Source: Chitinophagaceae bacterium (lineage in GTDB: Bacteria; Bacteroidota; Bacteroidia; Chitinophagales; Chitinophagaceae). From it: a DNA stretch of 12,572 nt. The notes under the pieces are model-generated. The model saw nothing but the letters and a program-made list of their open reading frames with translations, did not search any database and was not told the DNA's origin. The DNA is taken from NCBI GenBank assembly GCA_947468255.1, contig CANIMM010000061.1, positions 1 to 12,572 of the forward strand. Reading direction: 5' to 3'. Both the position numbers and the translations under genes were made by a program. Below, piece by piece: positions 1 to 7,311 of the stretch. Numbering within the stretch: the first letter of the stretch is position 1; each line of letters begins with the position of its first letter.

Positions 1-455
1 AAAGTGTAATTGAGTTTGCCAACAAGGGTGGCAAAGTATTGGGTATTTGTAATGGATTTCAAATTTTATGCGAAAGCGGATTACTCCCTGGCGTATTGTT
101 ACGCAACAGTCACCAGCAGTTTGTTTGTAAAAATGTTTTTATAAAAGAAGCCGCCTCAGAAGGTGGACAGGGTTTAAAAATTCCAGTAGCACATGGCGAA
201 GGACGTTATTTTGCTGATGACGCTACACTCGAACAGTTGGAATTACATCACCAGATCATTTATCGTTATTGCGATGAAAAGGGATCTGTTACAGCCGAAA
301 GTAATCCAAACGGTGCCATCCATAATATTGCAGGTATTTGCAATGCTAACAGGAATGTATTTGGCATGATGCCACATCCTGAAAGGGCCAGCAGTGCTTC
401 GTTAGGTAATGAAGATGGTAGAAAAGTTTTTGCACACCTGTTTCAGCTAAACTAA
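1..455 (+). CDS. purQ: Phosphoribosylformylglycinamidine synthase subunit PurQ (glutaminase), 5'-truncated by window edge
   Basis: This is the glutamine amidotransferase subunit of FGAM synthase. It releases ammonia from glutamine for PurL in the fourth step of de novo purine synthesis, in the cytosol. The reading frame is open from base 3 and runs off the left edge. About 150 residues are visible, against roughly 220-230 for the family, so some 70-80 N-terminal residues are missing. The class I amidotransferase nucleophile is visible in VLGICNGFQIL (Cys codon 48-50). The catalytic His and Glu are in MMPHPERA (His 375-377, Glu 381-383). The conserved GLLPG and FGMMPHPE segments identify PurQ rather than other amidotransferases. 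A TTG at 39 is not a credible start, because homology continues upstream of it. The gene ends with TAA and is followed by an AT-rich hairpin. A stand-alone PurQ implies separate PurL and PurS proteins rather than the large fused PurL. Confidence 0.93.
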   Translation, partial: SVIEFANKGGKVLGICNGFQILCESGLLPGVLLRNSHQQFVCKNVFIKEAASEGGQGLKIPVAHGEGRYFADDATLEQLELHHQIIYRYCDEKGSVTAESNPNGAIHNIAGICNANRNVFGMMPHPERASSASLGNEDGRKVFAHLFQLN

Positions 456-489
456 TGTTAAATGAAAGGAATGTTTTTTCATTAACATT
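454..489 (+). terminator. AT-rich hairpin after purQ, possible terminator
   Basis: AATGTTAAATGAAA (454-467) can pair with TTTCATTAACATT (477-489), leaving one bulged A and a 9-nt loop. It overlaps the purQ stop codon. The stem is almost all A-T and has no U-run after it, so it is a weak intrinsic terminator at best. It could also protect the mRNA 3' end. Confidence 0.35.
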
Positions 490-508
490 CGCTTAGGATA
501 CCGAAGTG

Positions 509-516
509 TAACTTTG
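509..516 (+). promoter_or_regulatory. Bacteroidota -7 box (TAACTTTG) before the DsbD-alpha gene
   Basis: TAACTTTG matches the Bacteroidota consensus TAnnTTTG exactly and lies 13 nt before the ATG at 530. No good -33 TTTG is seen at the usual 19-21 nt spacing, so the assignment rests on the -7 box and its position. It would drive the two-gene DsbD unit. Confidence 0.5.
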
Positions 517-529
517 TTTTAAATCAATT

Positions 530-982
530 ATGAAGATGAAGCGGATAGTTTTTTCAATGGCTTTTTTTTTAATTTTCACTGCTGCCAATGCCCAGCAAAA
601 AATCACCTGGACTTTTGCTGCTAAGAAGTTGGCAGACAACCAATACGAAATTCATATTAAGGCAACTCCTCCCATAGGATGGCATATTTATTCCCAACTA
701 ACACCAGCAGGCGGCCCGGTGCCTACTTCATTTAGTTTTAATGCCAATGCATTGACAGTAATAGTAGGAAAGGTTAGTGAAAAGGGAAAGTTGGTCAGTT
801 ACTTTGATAAAAATTTCAAAGTCGATGTGAAATATTTTGAAGGAGTTGTAGATTTTGTACAAAAGGTTACAGTGAAAGGGAAATTAAAAACCAATTTAAG
901 TGGCGAAGTAGAATCGATGATCTGTAATGACAGAACTTGTATGCCACCCACCACAGAAAAATTCAATGTGCTGCTCAACTAA
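530..982 (+). CDS. Secreted DsbD N-terminal (alpha) domain-like protein
   Basis: This is a 150-residue protein with a Sec signal peptide: basic MKMKR, then a hydrophobic stretch ending in ANAQ, with cleavage near residue 22. The mature part resembles the immunoglobulin-like DsbD-alpha domain (Thiol:disulfide interchange DsbD N-terminal family), with ITWTF near the start and the GWHIYSQ segment near residue 50. The C-terminal motif ICNDRTCMPPT carries a CX4C pair (Cys132, Cys137), placed like the redox pair of DsbD-alpha just before its Pro-Pro. In E. coli DsbD this domain takes electrons from the membrane domain and passes them to periplasmic thiol partners. The DsbD-like gene starts 16 bp downstream, so the two are probably one operon. 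The inferred role is the periplasmic output domain of that reductase. The ATG at 536 is an alternative start two codons in. Confidence 0.8.
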   Translation: MKMKRIVFSMAFFLIFTAANAQQKITWTFAAKKLADNQYEIHIKATPPIGWHIYSQLTPAGGPVPTSFSFNANALTVIVGKVSEKGKLVSYFDKNFKVDVKYFEGVVDFVQKVTVKGKLKTNLSGEVESMICNDRTCMPPTTEKFNVLLN

Positions 983-998
983 CCTGACACTTTCAATT

Positions 999-3035
999 AT
1001 GAGAAAATATAAGCTCCTTTTAATTATTGCCTCATTTTTTTTATCGTTTTCCATCACTGCACAGAATCAACCACCTGTGCAGTTTTATTTTGAAAAGATT
1101 CAAAATGGACCCGGTGAATTCGTTTTAAAAATAAAAGCAGTCGCTTCCAAGGGGGTACAGCTTTTTTCGATTCAGAAAGTTTCGGACGATTTGCCGGTCA
1201 ATACCAATATTCAATTTGATTCAGCCAGCCTACAATACATTACCGACAGCATCATTGAAAAGGGAATAGCAATCACGGCCCCAAACCCCTCGCTCAATAA
1301 TATTGTAATCAATCAGTATAAAGATTCAGTATCCTGGCTGCAAAAAATAAAATTATCTTCTGGCGATAGTATTCGAATAAAAGGTAGGATCAATTTTTAT
1401 TATCAAAAAGGAGATCGTATTGAATCGGGCGAAGCGCCGATATCAATGCAGTTTCAGTATCAAAATATGCTCCCGGCCGAATTGGTGGCCAATAGCACTG
1501 GCAGTTTGCAGGCAAAGTCCATGTGGGCGTTATTGCTTGCCGGAATTTTTGCTGGACTGATTGGATTTTTAACACCCTGCGTGTATGCATTGGTTCCCAT
1601 TACCATCAGTTTTTTTACAAAAAAAAGCAAGACGAAACTGCAGGGTAAAAAAAACGCACTATTTTATTCTATTTCGATTATTATAATTTATACGTTGGTA
1701 GGAGCACTAGTAGCAACGGTGCTTCCAAAAAACGCTTTGAATAATTTATCTACCAACTGGATTTTTAACATATTCCTTTTTGCGCTCTTTATTCTTTTTG
1801 GAGCATCTTTTTTGGGGGCATTCGAAATTAATCTGCCCGCCTCTTGGTCCAATAAAATCGATAGCAAGGCGGGTGTAGGAAGTTATTCGGGCATTTTCTT
1901 TATGGCCTTAACACTGGTGATTGTGTCCTTTAGTTGTACCGGAAATTTTGTGGCATCACTTCTAGGATTGTCTACCGCCGCTGGAAAATTTGCACCCATT
2001 GTGGGGATGTTTGGTTTTGGGTTTGGACTCGCACTGCCTTTTGCCATCTTTGCTTTTTTTCCGGCTATGCTTAGTTCCTTGGGTAAAAGTGGTGGTTGGC
2101 AAAATGCATTGAAAGTGGTATTAGGTTTTTTAGAACTTGCATTGGCACTCAAATTTTTGAGCAATGCCGATTTGGATAGGGGATGGCGAATATTGGATAG
2201 GGAAGTTTTTATTGTACTTTGGATAGTGATTTTCGTACTGCTTGGCCTATATTTATTGGGTAAAATAATCTTCAAAAATGATAGCGAAAGGCCTACCAAT
2301 GATTTCGGATTAGCCTTTGTATCAGTACCCAGATTATTTTTAGCGATTGTATCTTTTTCATTTGCAGTATACTTAGTTCCAGGCTTATGGGGCGCGCCAC
2401 TCAAAGCGGTATCTGCTTTTGTTCCGCCAATGGGTACACAAGATTTTAATGTAATCGGCAATCAGGAGCGAAATATTTTATCTGCAGTAGCCACTCAAGG
2501 TGATGGGGATAATAGGGCAAAGCCACCTCAAAAATATGTTGCAGATTTGAAGAAATATGAACCAGGCGCTGCTATCAATAACCAGCTGGTGATTTATTAT
2601 GATTATGAGGAAGCGCTTGCCGCTTCTAAGGCGCTTCATAAACCATTGATGATTGATTTTACAGGAATTCAGTGTGTGAATTGCAGGGAGTTTGAGTCGA
2701 AAATTTGGATTGATCCACAAGTAGGAAAATTGATGAAAAATGATTTTGTAGTTGCCTCCCTATTCAGTGATTACAATACAGAATTGCCTGACGAAGCAAA
2801 AAAATTCTCCCCCTTACTCAATGCTACTATTGAAACGGTGGGAGACAAAAATGAAGACCTTCAACAACAGTTAATAAAGGCCTCCGGCCAGCCAAATTAT
2901 GTGTTTGTAAATGGTGATGGAAAGCTCCTAATCGATGGCGGGTATGGATATGATGCTAGAAAAGGTCCCAAAGAATTCATTGCACATTTAGAAAAAGTGA
3001 AGGAGTTGTACAAAGCGGGTTCCCCAAAAGAATAA
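999..3035 (+). CDS. DsbD-like thiol:disulfide interchange membrane protein
   Basis: This membrane reductase carries electrons from cytoplasmic thioredoxin to the periplasm. I chose the ATG at 999 because it begins a signal peptide (MRKYKLLLIIASFF, ending SITAQ). The open frame extends back to 927, but that part overlaps the upstream gene and looks non-coding. The protein is 678 residues. Residues ~23-160 form an alpha-like domain with no cysteine. Residues ~174-465 form a beta domain of about eight membrane segments, with the redox cysteines in LTPCVYALVP (Cys194) and FSCTGNF (Cys313). The C-terminal thioredoxin-like gamma domain has CVNC (Cys559, Cys562) and a cis-Pro in GQPNYVF (Pro632). 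A linker of ~60 residues separates beta and gamma. The missing alpha cysteines may be supplied by the small secreted protein encoded just upstream. The gene converges with the sigma-factor gene across 28 bp. Confidence 0.9.
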   Translation: MRKYKLLLIIASFFLSFSITAQNQPPVQFYFEKIQNGPGEFVLKIKAVASKGVQLFSIQKVSDDLPVNTNIQFDSASLQYITDSIIEKGIAITAPNPSLNNIVINQYKDSVSWLQKIKLSSGDSIRIKGRINFYYQKGDRIESGEAPISMQFQYQNMLPAELVANSTGSLQAKSMWALLLAGIFAGLIGFLTPCVYALVPITISFFTKKSKTKLQGKKNALFYSISIIIIYTLVGALVATVLPKNALNNLSTNWIFNIFLFALFILFGASFLGAFEINLPASWSNKIDSKAGVGSYSGIFFMALTLVIVSFSCTGNFVASLLGLSTAAGKFAPIVGMFGFGFGLALPFAIFAFFPAMLSSLGKSGGWQNALKVVLGFLELALALKFLSNADLDRGWRILDREVFIVLWIVIFVLLGLYLLGKIIFKNDSERPTNDFGLAFVSVPRLFLAIVSFSFAVYLVPGLWGAPLKAVSAFVPPMGTQDFNVIGNQERNILSAVATQGDGDNRAKPPQKYVADLKKYEPGAAINNQLVIYYDYEEALAASKALHKPLMIDFTGIQCVNCREFESKIWIDPQVGKLMKNDFVVASLFSDYNTELPDEAKKFSPLLNATIETVGDKNEDLQQQLIKASGQPNYVFVNGDGKLLIDGGYGYDARKGPKEFIAHLEKVKELYKAGSPKE

Positions 3036-3063
3036 TTTTTTTCGGTAAGCAGTGCGATTTGAT

Positions 3064-3645
3064 TTAAAAAGCAATTTTTTTCTCCAATGTCATCTTTCTC
3101 ATATTAATTAGTCCGTACCTCATTCTGCCTAAAGCTGTATTCGTACTGCATTTGGTAATGGAGGCGATTTCTTTAAAGCTCAAATCTGCATAATGACGTA
3201 ATATGATCACTTCCCGCTGGTCCTCTGGAAGTAGATCAATCATTTTCCTTACCCTCTCGTGGCGTTGGGATTGTATGAGGCGTGTTTCGGCATTTGGTTC
3301 CGAAAAGTTCAATACTTCAAAAATATCTCGGTCATCACTAATGGTAATGGAGGGGGTTCGCTTAATTTTCCTGAAATGGTCCACACATAAATTGTGTGCA
3401 ATCCTTAGTGCCCAAGGTAAAAATTTCCCCTCGTTTGAGTAGCCCTTAGCTTTTAAAGAGTCAATAACACGGATAAAAACATCTTGAAAAAGATCTTCCG
3501 CCAAATATTTGTCTTTTACTAGTAAGAAAATGGCAGTATAAATCCTGTCTTTGTAACGGTTAATTAGCGTGGATAGCGCCTCAGTATTACCTTTTAGATA
3601 AAGTTGCACCAATTCTTGCTCGGAAAGATGATTAAGGCTATTCAT
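3064..3645 (-). CDS. ECF-type RNA polymerase sigma-70 factor
   Basis: This is a 193-residue sigma factor of the extracytoplasmic-function group, with only the sigma2 and sigma4 domains. Sigma2 (about residues 10-95) shows AEDLFQDVFIRV and the promoter-melting/-10 segment FLPWALRIAHNLCVDHFRK. An acidic linker (residues 103-123) contains DDRDIFEVLNF. Sigma4 (about 130-186) shows LLPEDQREVIILRHYADLSFKEIA and a helix-turn-helix ending ALGRMRYGLINMRK. The ATG at 3645 is the first start compatible with this layout. No anti-sigma factor or regulator is encoded next to it: downstream is the convergent DsbD-like gene, upstream the divergent UvrA gene. Control must therefore come from elsewhere or from its own leader, which carries an 11-bp inverted repeat ending 2 nt before the start codon. 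Confidence 0.95.
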   Translation of the reverse strand: MNSLNHLSEQELVQLYLKGNTEALSTLINRYKDRIYTAIFLLVKDKYLAEDLFQDVFIRVIDSLKAKGYSNEGKFLPWALRIAHNLCVDHFRKIKRTPSITISDDRDIFEVLNFSEPNAETRLIQSQRHERVRKMIDLLPEDQREVIILRHYADLSFKEIASITKCSTNTALGRMRYGLINMRKMTLEKKIAF

Positions 3646-3647
3646 AT

Positions 3648-3707
3648 ACTTCTACATTTTGTTGGTGTAAAGCTTCTTTGTACCAGTAAAAAAATCAATG
3701 TAGAAGT
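3648..3707 (-). repeat. Perfect 11-bp inverted repeat in the sigma-factor leader
   Basis: ACTTCTACATT at 3648-3658 is repeated as its exact reverse complement AATGTAGAAGT at 3697-3707, with 38 bp between. The proximal arm ends 2 nt before the sigma-factor ATG (3643-3645). If the transcript starts beyond 3707, the arms can pair in the mRNA and hide the translation start region. Alternatively they are two half-sites for a DNA-binding regulator. The rest of the 272-bp gap (3646-3917) is AT-rich, with no gene. Confidence 0.6.
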
Positions 3708-3897
3708 TCAGAATGTATAGGCGAGGGTTTTAATTTAAATCAATTACGAATCGAAAAAATGGTTACTAGATAAATTTATTAACTTTTCATTTACCTGTTT
3801 GTTACAATAAAAGTAATCGTTATATTTAATTTAAATAATTGTGAGAATGATTTTAAGAAGAATTTCACATTTATAGCGGAAGGCAATTACAAGGCAT

Positions 3898-3905
3898 TAC
3901 TTTTG
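3898..3905 (+). promoter_or_regulatory. Bacteroidota -7 box (TACTTTTG) before the UvrA-family gene
   Basis: TACTTTTG fits TAnnTTTG exactly and ends 12 nt before the ATG at 3918, which predicts a very short leader. The same 8-mer occurs before the DUF3127 gene on the other strand. No clear -33 element is seen. Confidence 0.5.
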
Positions 3906-3917
3906 TAAATCTAAATA

Positions 3918-6746
3918 ATGGCAGCAAAAAAAAATATTCCCAAAAAAAACGTACCCACTGTATTCAAACAGGAGGGAATTTTAATACAAGGGGCAAGAAC
4001 GCATAATTTAAAAAATGTAACGGTTACCATACCGCGAAGCCAACTGGTAATAGTTACAGGTGTTTCCGGCTCCGGCAAATCTTCCCTTACGATTGATACT
4101 TTGTTTGCTGAAGGGCAGCGGAGGTATGCGGAAAGCTTAAGTAGCTATGCCCGCCAGTTTATGCAACGCATGAATAAGCCGGAAGTGGACTTTATCAAGG
4201 GTTTGTGTCCGGCAATTGCCATCGAACAGAAGGTGATAACACGCACCCCAAGAAGTACTGTGGGTAGTATGACGGAGTTGTATGATTACCTGCGTCTTTT
4301 ATATGCAAAGGTGGGAACTACCATTTCACCAATTAGTGGCAGAGAAGTAAAGAAGGACGATGTGGCCGATGTAATTAAGGCAATTGAGGGTTTGACTACA
4401 GGGGATAAGGTGTTGATGCTGGTGCCATTTAAGCAGCATGCCAACAGAGCGGTAAAGGAGGAGTTGAATATTCTGCTTCAAAAGGGGTTTTCCAGAATTT
4501 ACTTCCAGGAAGAGATTCTGCGCATAGAAACGTTGCTGGAATCTGACGATCTTTCAAATAAAATAATTCCTTCTTCATCAAGTGGTAGCGCATACCTTTT
4601 AATAGACCGCTTAATTGTAAAAGAATTTGATGAGGATGACATTCATCGTATCAGTGATTCTGCCGGTACCGCTTTTTATGAAGGCGAAGGGGAATTGATG
4701 TTGGAAATTAATGGCAATCGATTGATTCCATTCAGTAATAAGTTTGAGCTGGATGGAATCACTTTCGAAGAACCGGTGCCCAATCTTTTTTCATTCAACA
4801 ATCCTTTTGGGGCATGTCCTACTTGTGAAGGCTTTAGCCAGGTTCTAGGGGTTGATGCCGACCTGGTTATTCCCAACAAACAGTTAAGTGTATACGAAGG
4901 GGCAGTTGCACCCTGGAAGGGTGAAAAGCTTGGCCAGTGGAAGGAGCAATTCATCCGTGCAGCAAAGCATTTTAATTTTCCAGTACATCAACCAATCATT
5001 GAGCTCACGGACGACCAGTTGCGGGTATTGTGGGAGGGAAATGAACATGCAAATGGAATCAATGATTTTTTCAAGGAAGTGGAGCAAAACCTATACAAGG
5101 TGCAGTACCGCGTTTTGTTGAGTCGTTACAGGGGTAGAACCCTTTGTCCGGATTGCAAAGGCTATCGGTTGCGAAAGGAAGCGTTGTATATAAAAATTGC
5201 AAATCAGCATATCGGCCAGTTATGTGCCATGCCGGTGAAGGATTTAAAAAACTGGTTTGATCAATTGCAATTGAGCGAATACCAGCAGCAGGTAGCCAAA
5301 AGAATTTCAATTGAAATACATCATCGTATTAAAACCTTGATGGATGTGGGATTGGGTTATCTTACTTTAAGCCGTCTGGCCAATTCTTTGAGTGGCGGCG
5401 AAAGCCAGCGCATTCAGCTTACCAGAAGCCTTGGAAGTAACTTGACTAATTCGTTGTATATTTTAGATGAACCTTCCATTGGGCTTCATAGCCGAGATAC
5501 TGTAAAATTGATTGGTGTATTAAAAGAGTTAAGGGATTTGGGCAATACGGTAGTGGTAGTAGAGCATGATGAGATGATGATGCGAGAGGCGGATTATATT
5601 ATCGATATGGGGCCCCTGGCGAGTCACTTAGGTGGCGAAGTGGTGGCTGCGGGAAATTATGAAGAGTTGATAGCAGACGAAAAAAGTTTGACAGGAAAAT
5701 ATTTAAAGGGAGAGTTGCAGATTGAAGCACCCAAAACACTGCGAAAATGGAATAAAAGTATTTCCGTAAAGGGTGCAAGGCAAAATAATCTTAAAAACAT
5801 CAATGTTGAATTCCCTTTGAATGTTTTTTGCGTGGTGAGTGGAGTGAGTGGAAGTGGCAAAACCACTCTCGTGAAACAGATTCTATATCCAGCACTTCAA
5901 AAATTAAAAGGGGAGGGGGTAGAAAAAGCCGGCGTTCACAAATCTATTGGGGGTGACATAGAATCTATTACTCAAATTGAGATGATTGATCAAAATCCTA
6001 TTGGCAAATCGTCCAGAAGTAACCCGGTAACCTACATCAAAGCATATGATGAGATTAGAGAGTTGTATAGTGAGCAGTCGCTCAGTAAAATAAGGGGTTT
6101 TTTACCCAAGCACTTTTCGTTTAATGTGGATGCCGGCAGGTGCGACGCGTGTAAGGGAGAGGGTGAGCAGGTGGTAGAAATGCAGTTTTTGGCAGATGTA
6201 CATTTAACCTGTGAAATTTGTGGAGGAAAAAGATTTAAGGAAGAGGTGTTGGAAGTGGCGTATAAAGGGAAAAGCATTTATGATGTATTGGAAATGAGTG
6301 TCGATGAAGCTATTTTGTTTTTTTCAGAAGAGATGGATGTAGCAAAAAAAATACAGCCTTTAAGTGATGTAGGGTTGGGGTATATTAAATTGGGGCAATC
6401 AAGCAATACATTATCAGGTGGAGAAGCGCAAAGGGTGAAGCTGGCTTCATTTTTAGGAAAAGGAAAATCTCAAGGAAATATTCTATTTATTTTTGATGAA
6501 CCTACTACAGGGCTTCATTTTCATGACATTAAAAAATTGCTAACTTCTTTTAATGCATTGATAGGGCAAGGGCATAGCATTTGGGTGATTGAGCACAATA
6601 CGGATGTAATAAAAAGTGCAGATTGGGTGATTGATTTGGGCCCCGAAGCAGGTGATGCGGGGGGCAGCCTAGTATTTGCAGGAACACCAGCAGGTTTGAT
6701 AAAATGCAAGGAAAGTCATACAGGAAAATTTTTACCAAAAATCTAA
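3918..6746 (+). CDS. uvrA: UvrA-family excinuclease ABC subunit A (paralogue lacking the first CxxC)
   Basis: This is a DNA-damage-sensing ABC ATPase of nucleotide excision repair. UvrA dimers scan DNA and load UvrB. At 942 residues it is full length. ATPase I has Walker A GVSGSGKSS (48-56), signature LSGGE (491-495) and Walker B LYILDEPS (513-520). ATPase II has GVSGSGKTT (642-650), LSGGE (832-836) and LFIFDEPTTGLH (856-867). The C-terminal zinc module that contacts DNA is intact (Cys742, Cys745, Cys765, Cys768). The N-terminal zinc module keeps only its second pair (Cys300, Cys303). Where the first CxxC should be, the sequence reads FSNKFELDGITFEEP. CPDC at 410-413 is the usual middle motif. 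Many Bacteroidota carry such a second UvrA beside a canonical one, so this may be the paralogue. Its TAA stop lies inside the first repeat of the downstream array. Confidence 0.92.
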   Translation: MAAKKNIPKKNVPTVFKQEGILIQGARTHNLKNVTVTIPRSQLVIVTGVSGSGKSSLTIDTLFAEGQRRYAESLSSYARQFMQRMNKPEVDFIKGLCPAIAIEQKVITRTPRSTVGSMTELYDYLRLLYAKVGTTISPISGREVKKDDVADVIKAIEGLTTGDKVLMLVPFKQHANRAVKEELNILLQKGFSRIYFQEEILRIETLLESDDLSNKIIPSSSSGSAYLLIDRLIVKEFDEDDIHRISDSAGTAFYEGEGELMLEINGNRLIPFSNKFELDGITFEEPVPNLFSFNNPFGACPTCEGFSQVLGVDADLVIPNKQLSVYEGAVAPWKGEKLGQWKEQFIRAAKHFNFPVHQPIIELTDDQLRVLWEGNEHANGINDFFKEVEQNLYKVQYRVLLSRYRGRTLCPDCKGYRLRKEALYIKIANQHIGQLCAMPVKDLKNWFDQLQLSEYQQQVAKRISIEIHHRIKTLMDVGLGYLTLSRLANSLSGGESQRIQLTRSLGSNLTNSLYILDEPSIGLHSRDTVKLIGVLKELRDLGNTVVVVEHDEMMMREADYIIDMGPLASHLGGEVVAAGNYEELIADEKSLTGKYLKGELQIEAPKTLRKWNKSISVKGARQNNLKNINVEFPLNVFCVVSGVSGSGKTTLVKQILYPALQKLKGEGVEKAGVHKSIGGDIESITQIEMIDQNPIGKSSRSNPVTYIKAYDEIRELYSEQSLSKIRGFLPKHFSFNVDAGRCDACKGEGEQVVEMQFLADVHLTCEICGGKRFKEEVLEVAYKGKSIYDVLEMSVDEAILFFSEEMDVAKKIQPLSDVGLGYIKLGQSSNTLSGGEAQRVKLASFLGKGKSQGNILFIFDEPTTGLHFHDIKKLLTSFNALIGQGHSIWVIEHNTDVIKSADWVIDLGPEAGDAGGSLVFAGTPAGLIKCKESHTGKFLPKI

Positions 6747-6846
6747 ACCCCTAAACCCCTAAACCCCTAAACCTCTAAACCTCTAAACCTCTAAACTTCT
6801 AAACCTCTAAACTCCTAAACCCCTATACTCCTAAACCCCTAAACGC
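6743..6846. repeat. Telomere-like tandem array, 13 units of 8 bp (CTAAACCC type)
   Basis: Thirteen consecutive 8-bp units occupy exactly 104 bp with no spacing errors. In order, units 1-3 are CTAAACCC, 4-6 CTAAACCT, 7 CTAAACTT, 8 CTAAACCT, 9 CTAAACTC, 10 CTAAACCC, 11 CTATACTC, 12 CTAAACCC and 13 CTAAACGC. The array fills the whole gap between the convergent UvrA and DUF4293 genes. Its first unit contains the UvrA stop (6744-6746), and its last base begins the complement of the DUF4293 stop (6846-6848). The minus strand is G-rich (GGGGTTTA). Three GGGG runs are regularly spaced at 6748-6767, with GG runs after them, so a G-quadruplex is possible in the DUF4293 transcript tail. The function is unknown. 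Confidence 0.95.
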
Positions 6847-7256
6847 TACCGAAGTCGATCACTGTCTTTGATTAGTTTATCATCTTTACTGATTCCCCTT
6901 GCTGCAAAAAACAGGGATAGTAGAAGAACAAGATGGGCAGCAGCGGTAATGGCATATTCTCCTTGGGTGAAATTATGGATGGCCCTAAAATATAAAAACA
7001 GCAGTAGCAGATCTAATAATATACCGATAATGCACAAGCGCAATTGAATGACTCTTGTTTTATATAAAAAAATTGCAATCAAGGTTACCACCCCTAATGC
7101 GATGGTGGTAATCATCAACAAAATATTATCGGTGCCATTTAGCTGGTGGTATTGGTTATCAGGCAAAAAGGTGCCGCTGTAAAAAGATACCTTTAGTGTT
7201 AGAAAAGCGAGTACCGTTGCAACTAGTAGCCAAACCGATTGAATGCGTTGTATCAT
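6846..7256 (-). CDS. DUF4293 family integral membrane protein
   Basis: This 136-residue protein begins MIQRIQSVWLLVATVLAFLTL, the characteristic start of the Bacteroidota family DUF4293, whose function is unknown. Four membrane segments are visible at about residues 7-26, 44-63, 71-91 and 104-121, with short loops. The second loop is basic (YKTR), and the C-terminus is charged and probably cytoplasmic (SKDDKLIKDSDRLR). It lies 55 bp downstream of glyA on the same strand, so co-transcription is likely, though a functional link is not implied. Its TAG stop overlaps the edge of the telomere-like array, so its mRNA 3' end would run into the G-rich strand of that array. Confidence 0.85.
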   Translation of the reverse strand: MIQRIQSVWLLVATVLAFLTLKVSFYSGTFLPDNQYHQLNGTDNILLMITTIALGVVTLIAIFLYKTRVIQLRLCIIGILLDLLLLFLYFRAIHNFTQGEYAITAAAHLVLLLSLFFAARGISKDDKLIKDSDRLR

Positions 7257-7311
7257 GTGAAGGAATGTTTTAGAACTCCGTTGTTTATTACTGGTGACTT
7301 TTCTTAGCTGG

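Noticed and set aside
927..998. Upstream start for the DsbD-like gene overlapping the DsbD-alpha gene
   Set aside because: The extra 24 residues are cysteine-rich and lie in the shadow of the upstream gene's 3' end. The ATG at 999 starts an ordinary signal peptide.
1883..2461. Long minus-strand open frame of 192 codons inside the DsbD-like gene
   Set aside because: It lies antisense to a well-supported membrane domain. Its composition is Lys/Pro/Ser-rich with no family resemblance, as expected for a shadow frame.
6743..6846. Eukaryotic (plant-type) telomere contamination or a chimeric assembly end
   Set aside because: Plant telomeres have a 7-bp unit (TTTAGGG). Here the unit is 8 bp, variable, and lies cleanly between two intact bacterial genes. 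A related array occurs again at 12034-12064.
6743..6846. CRISPR array
   Set aside because: Units are 8 bp with no spacers and no cas genes nearby.
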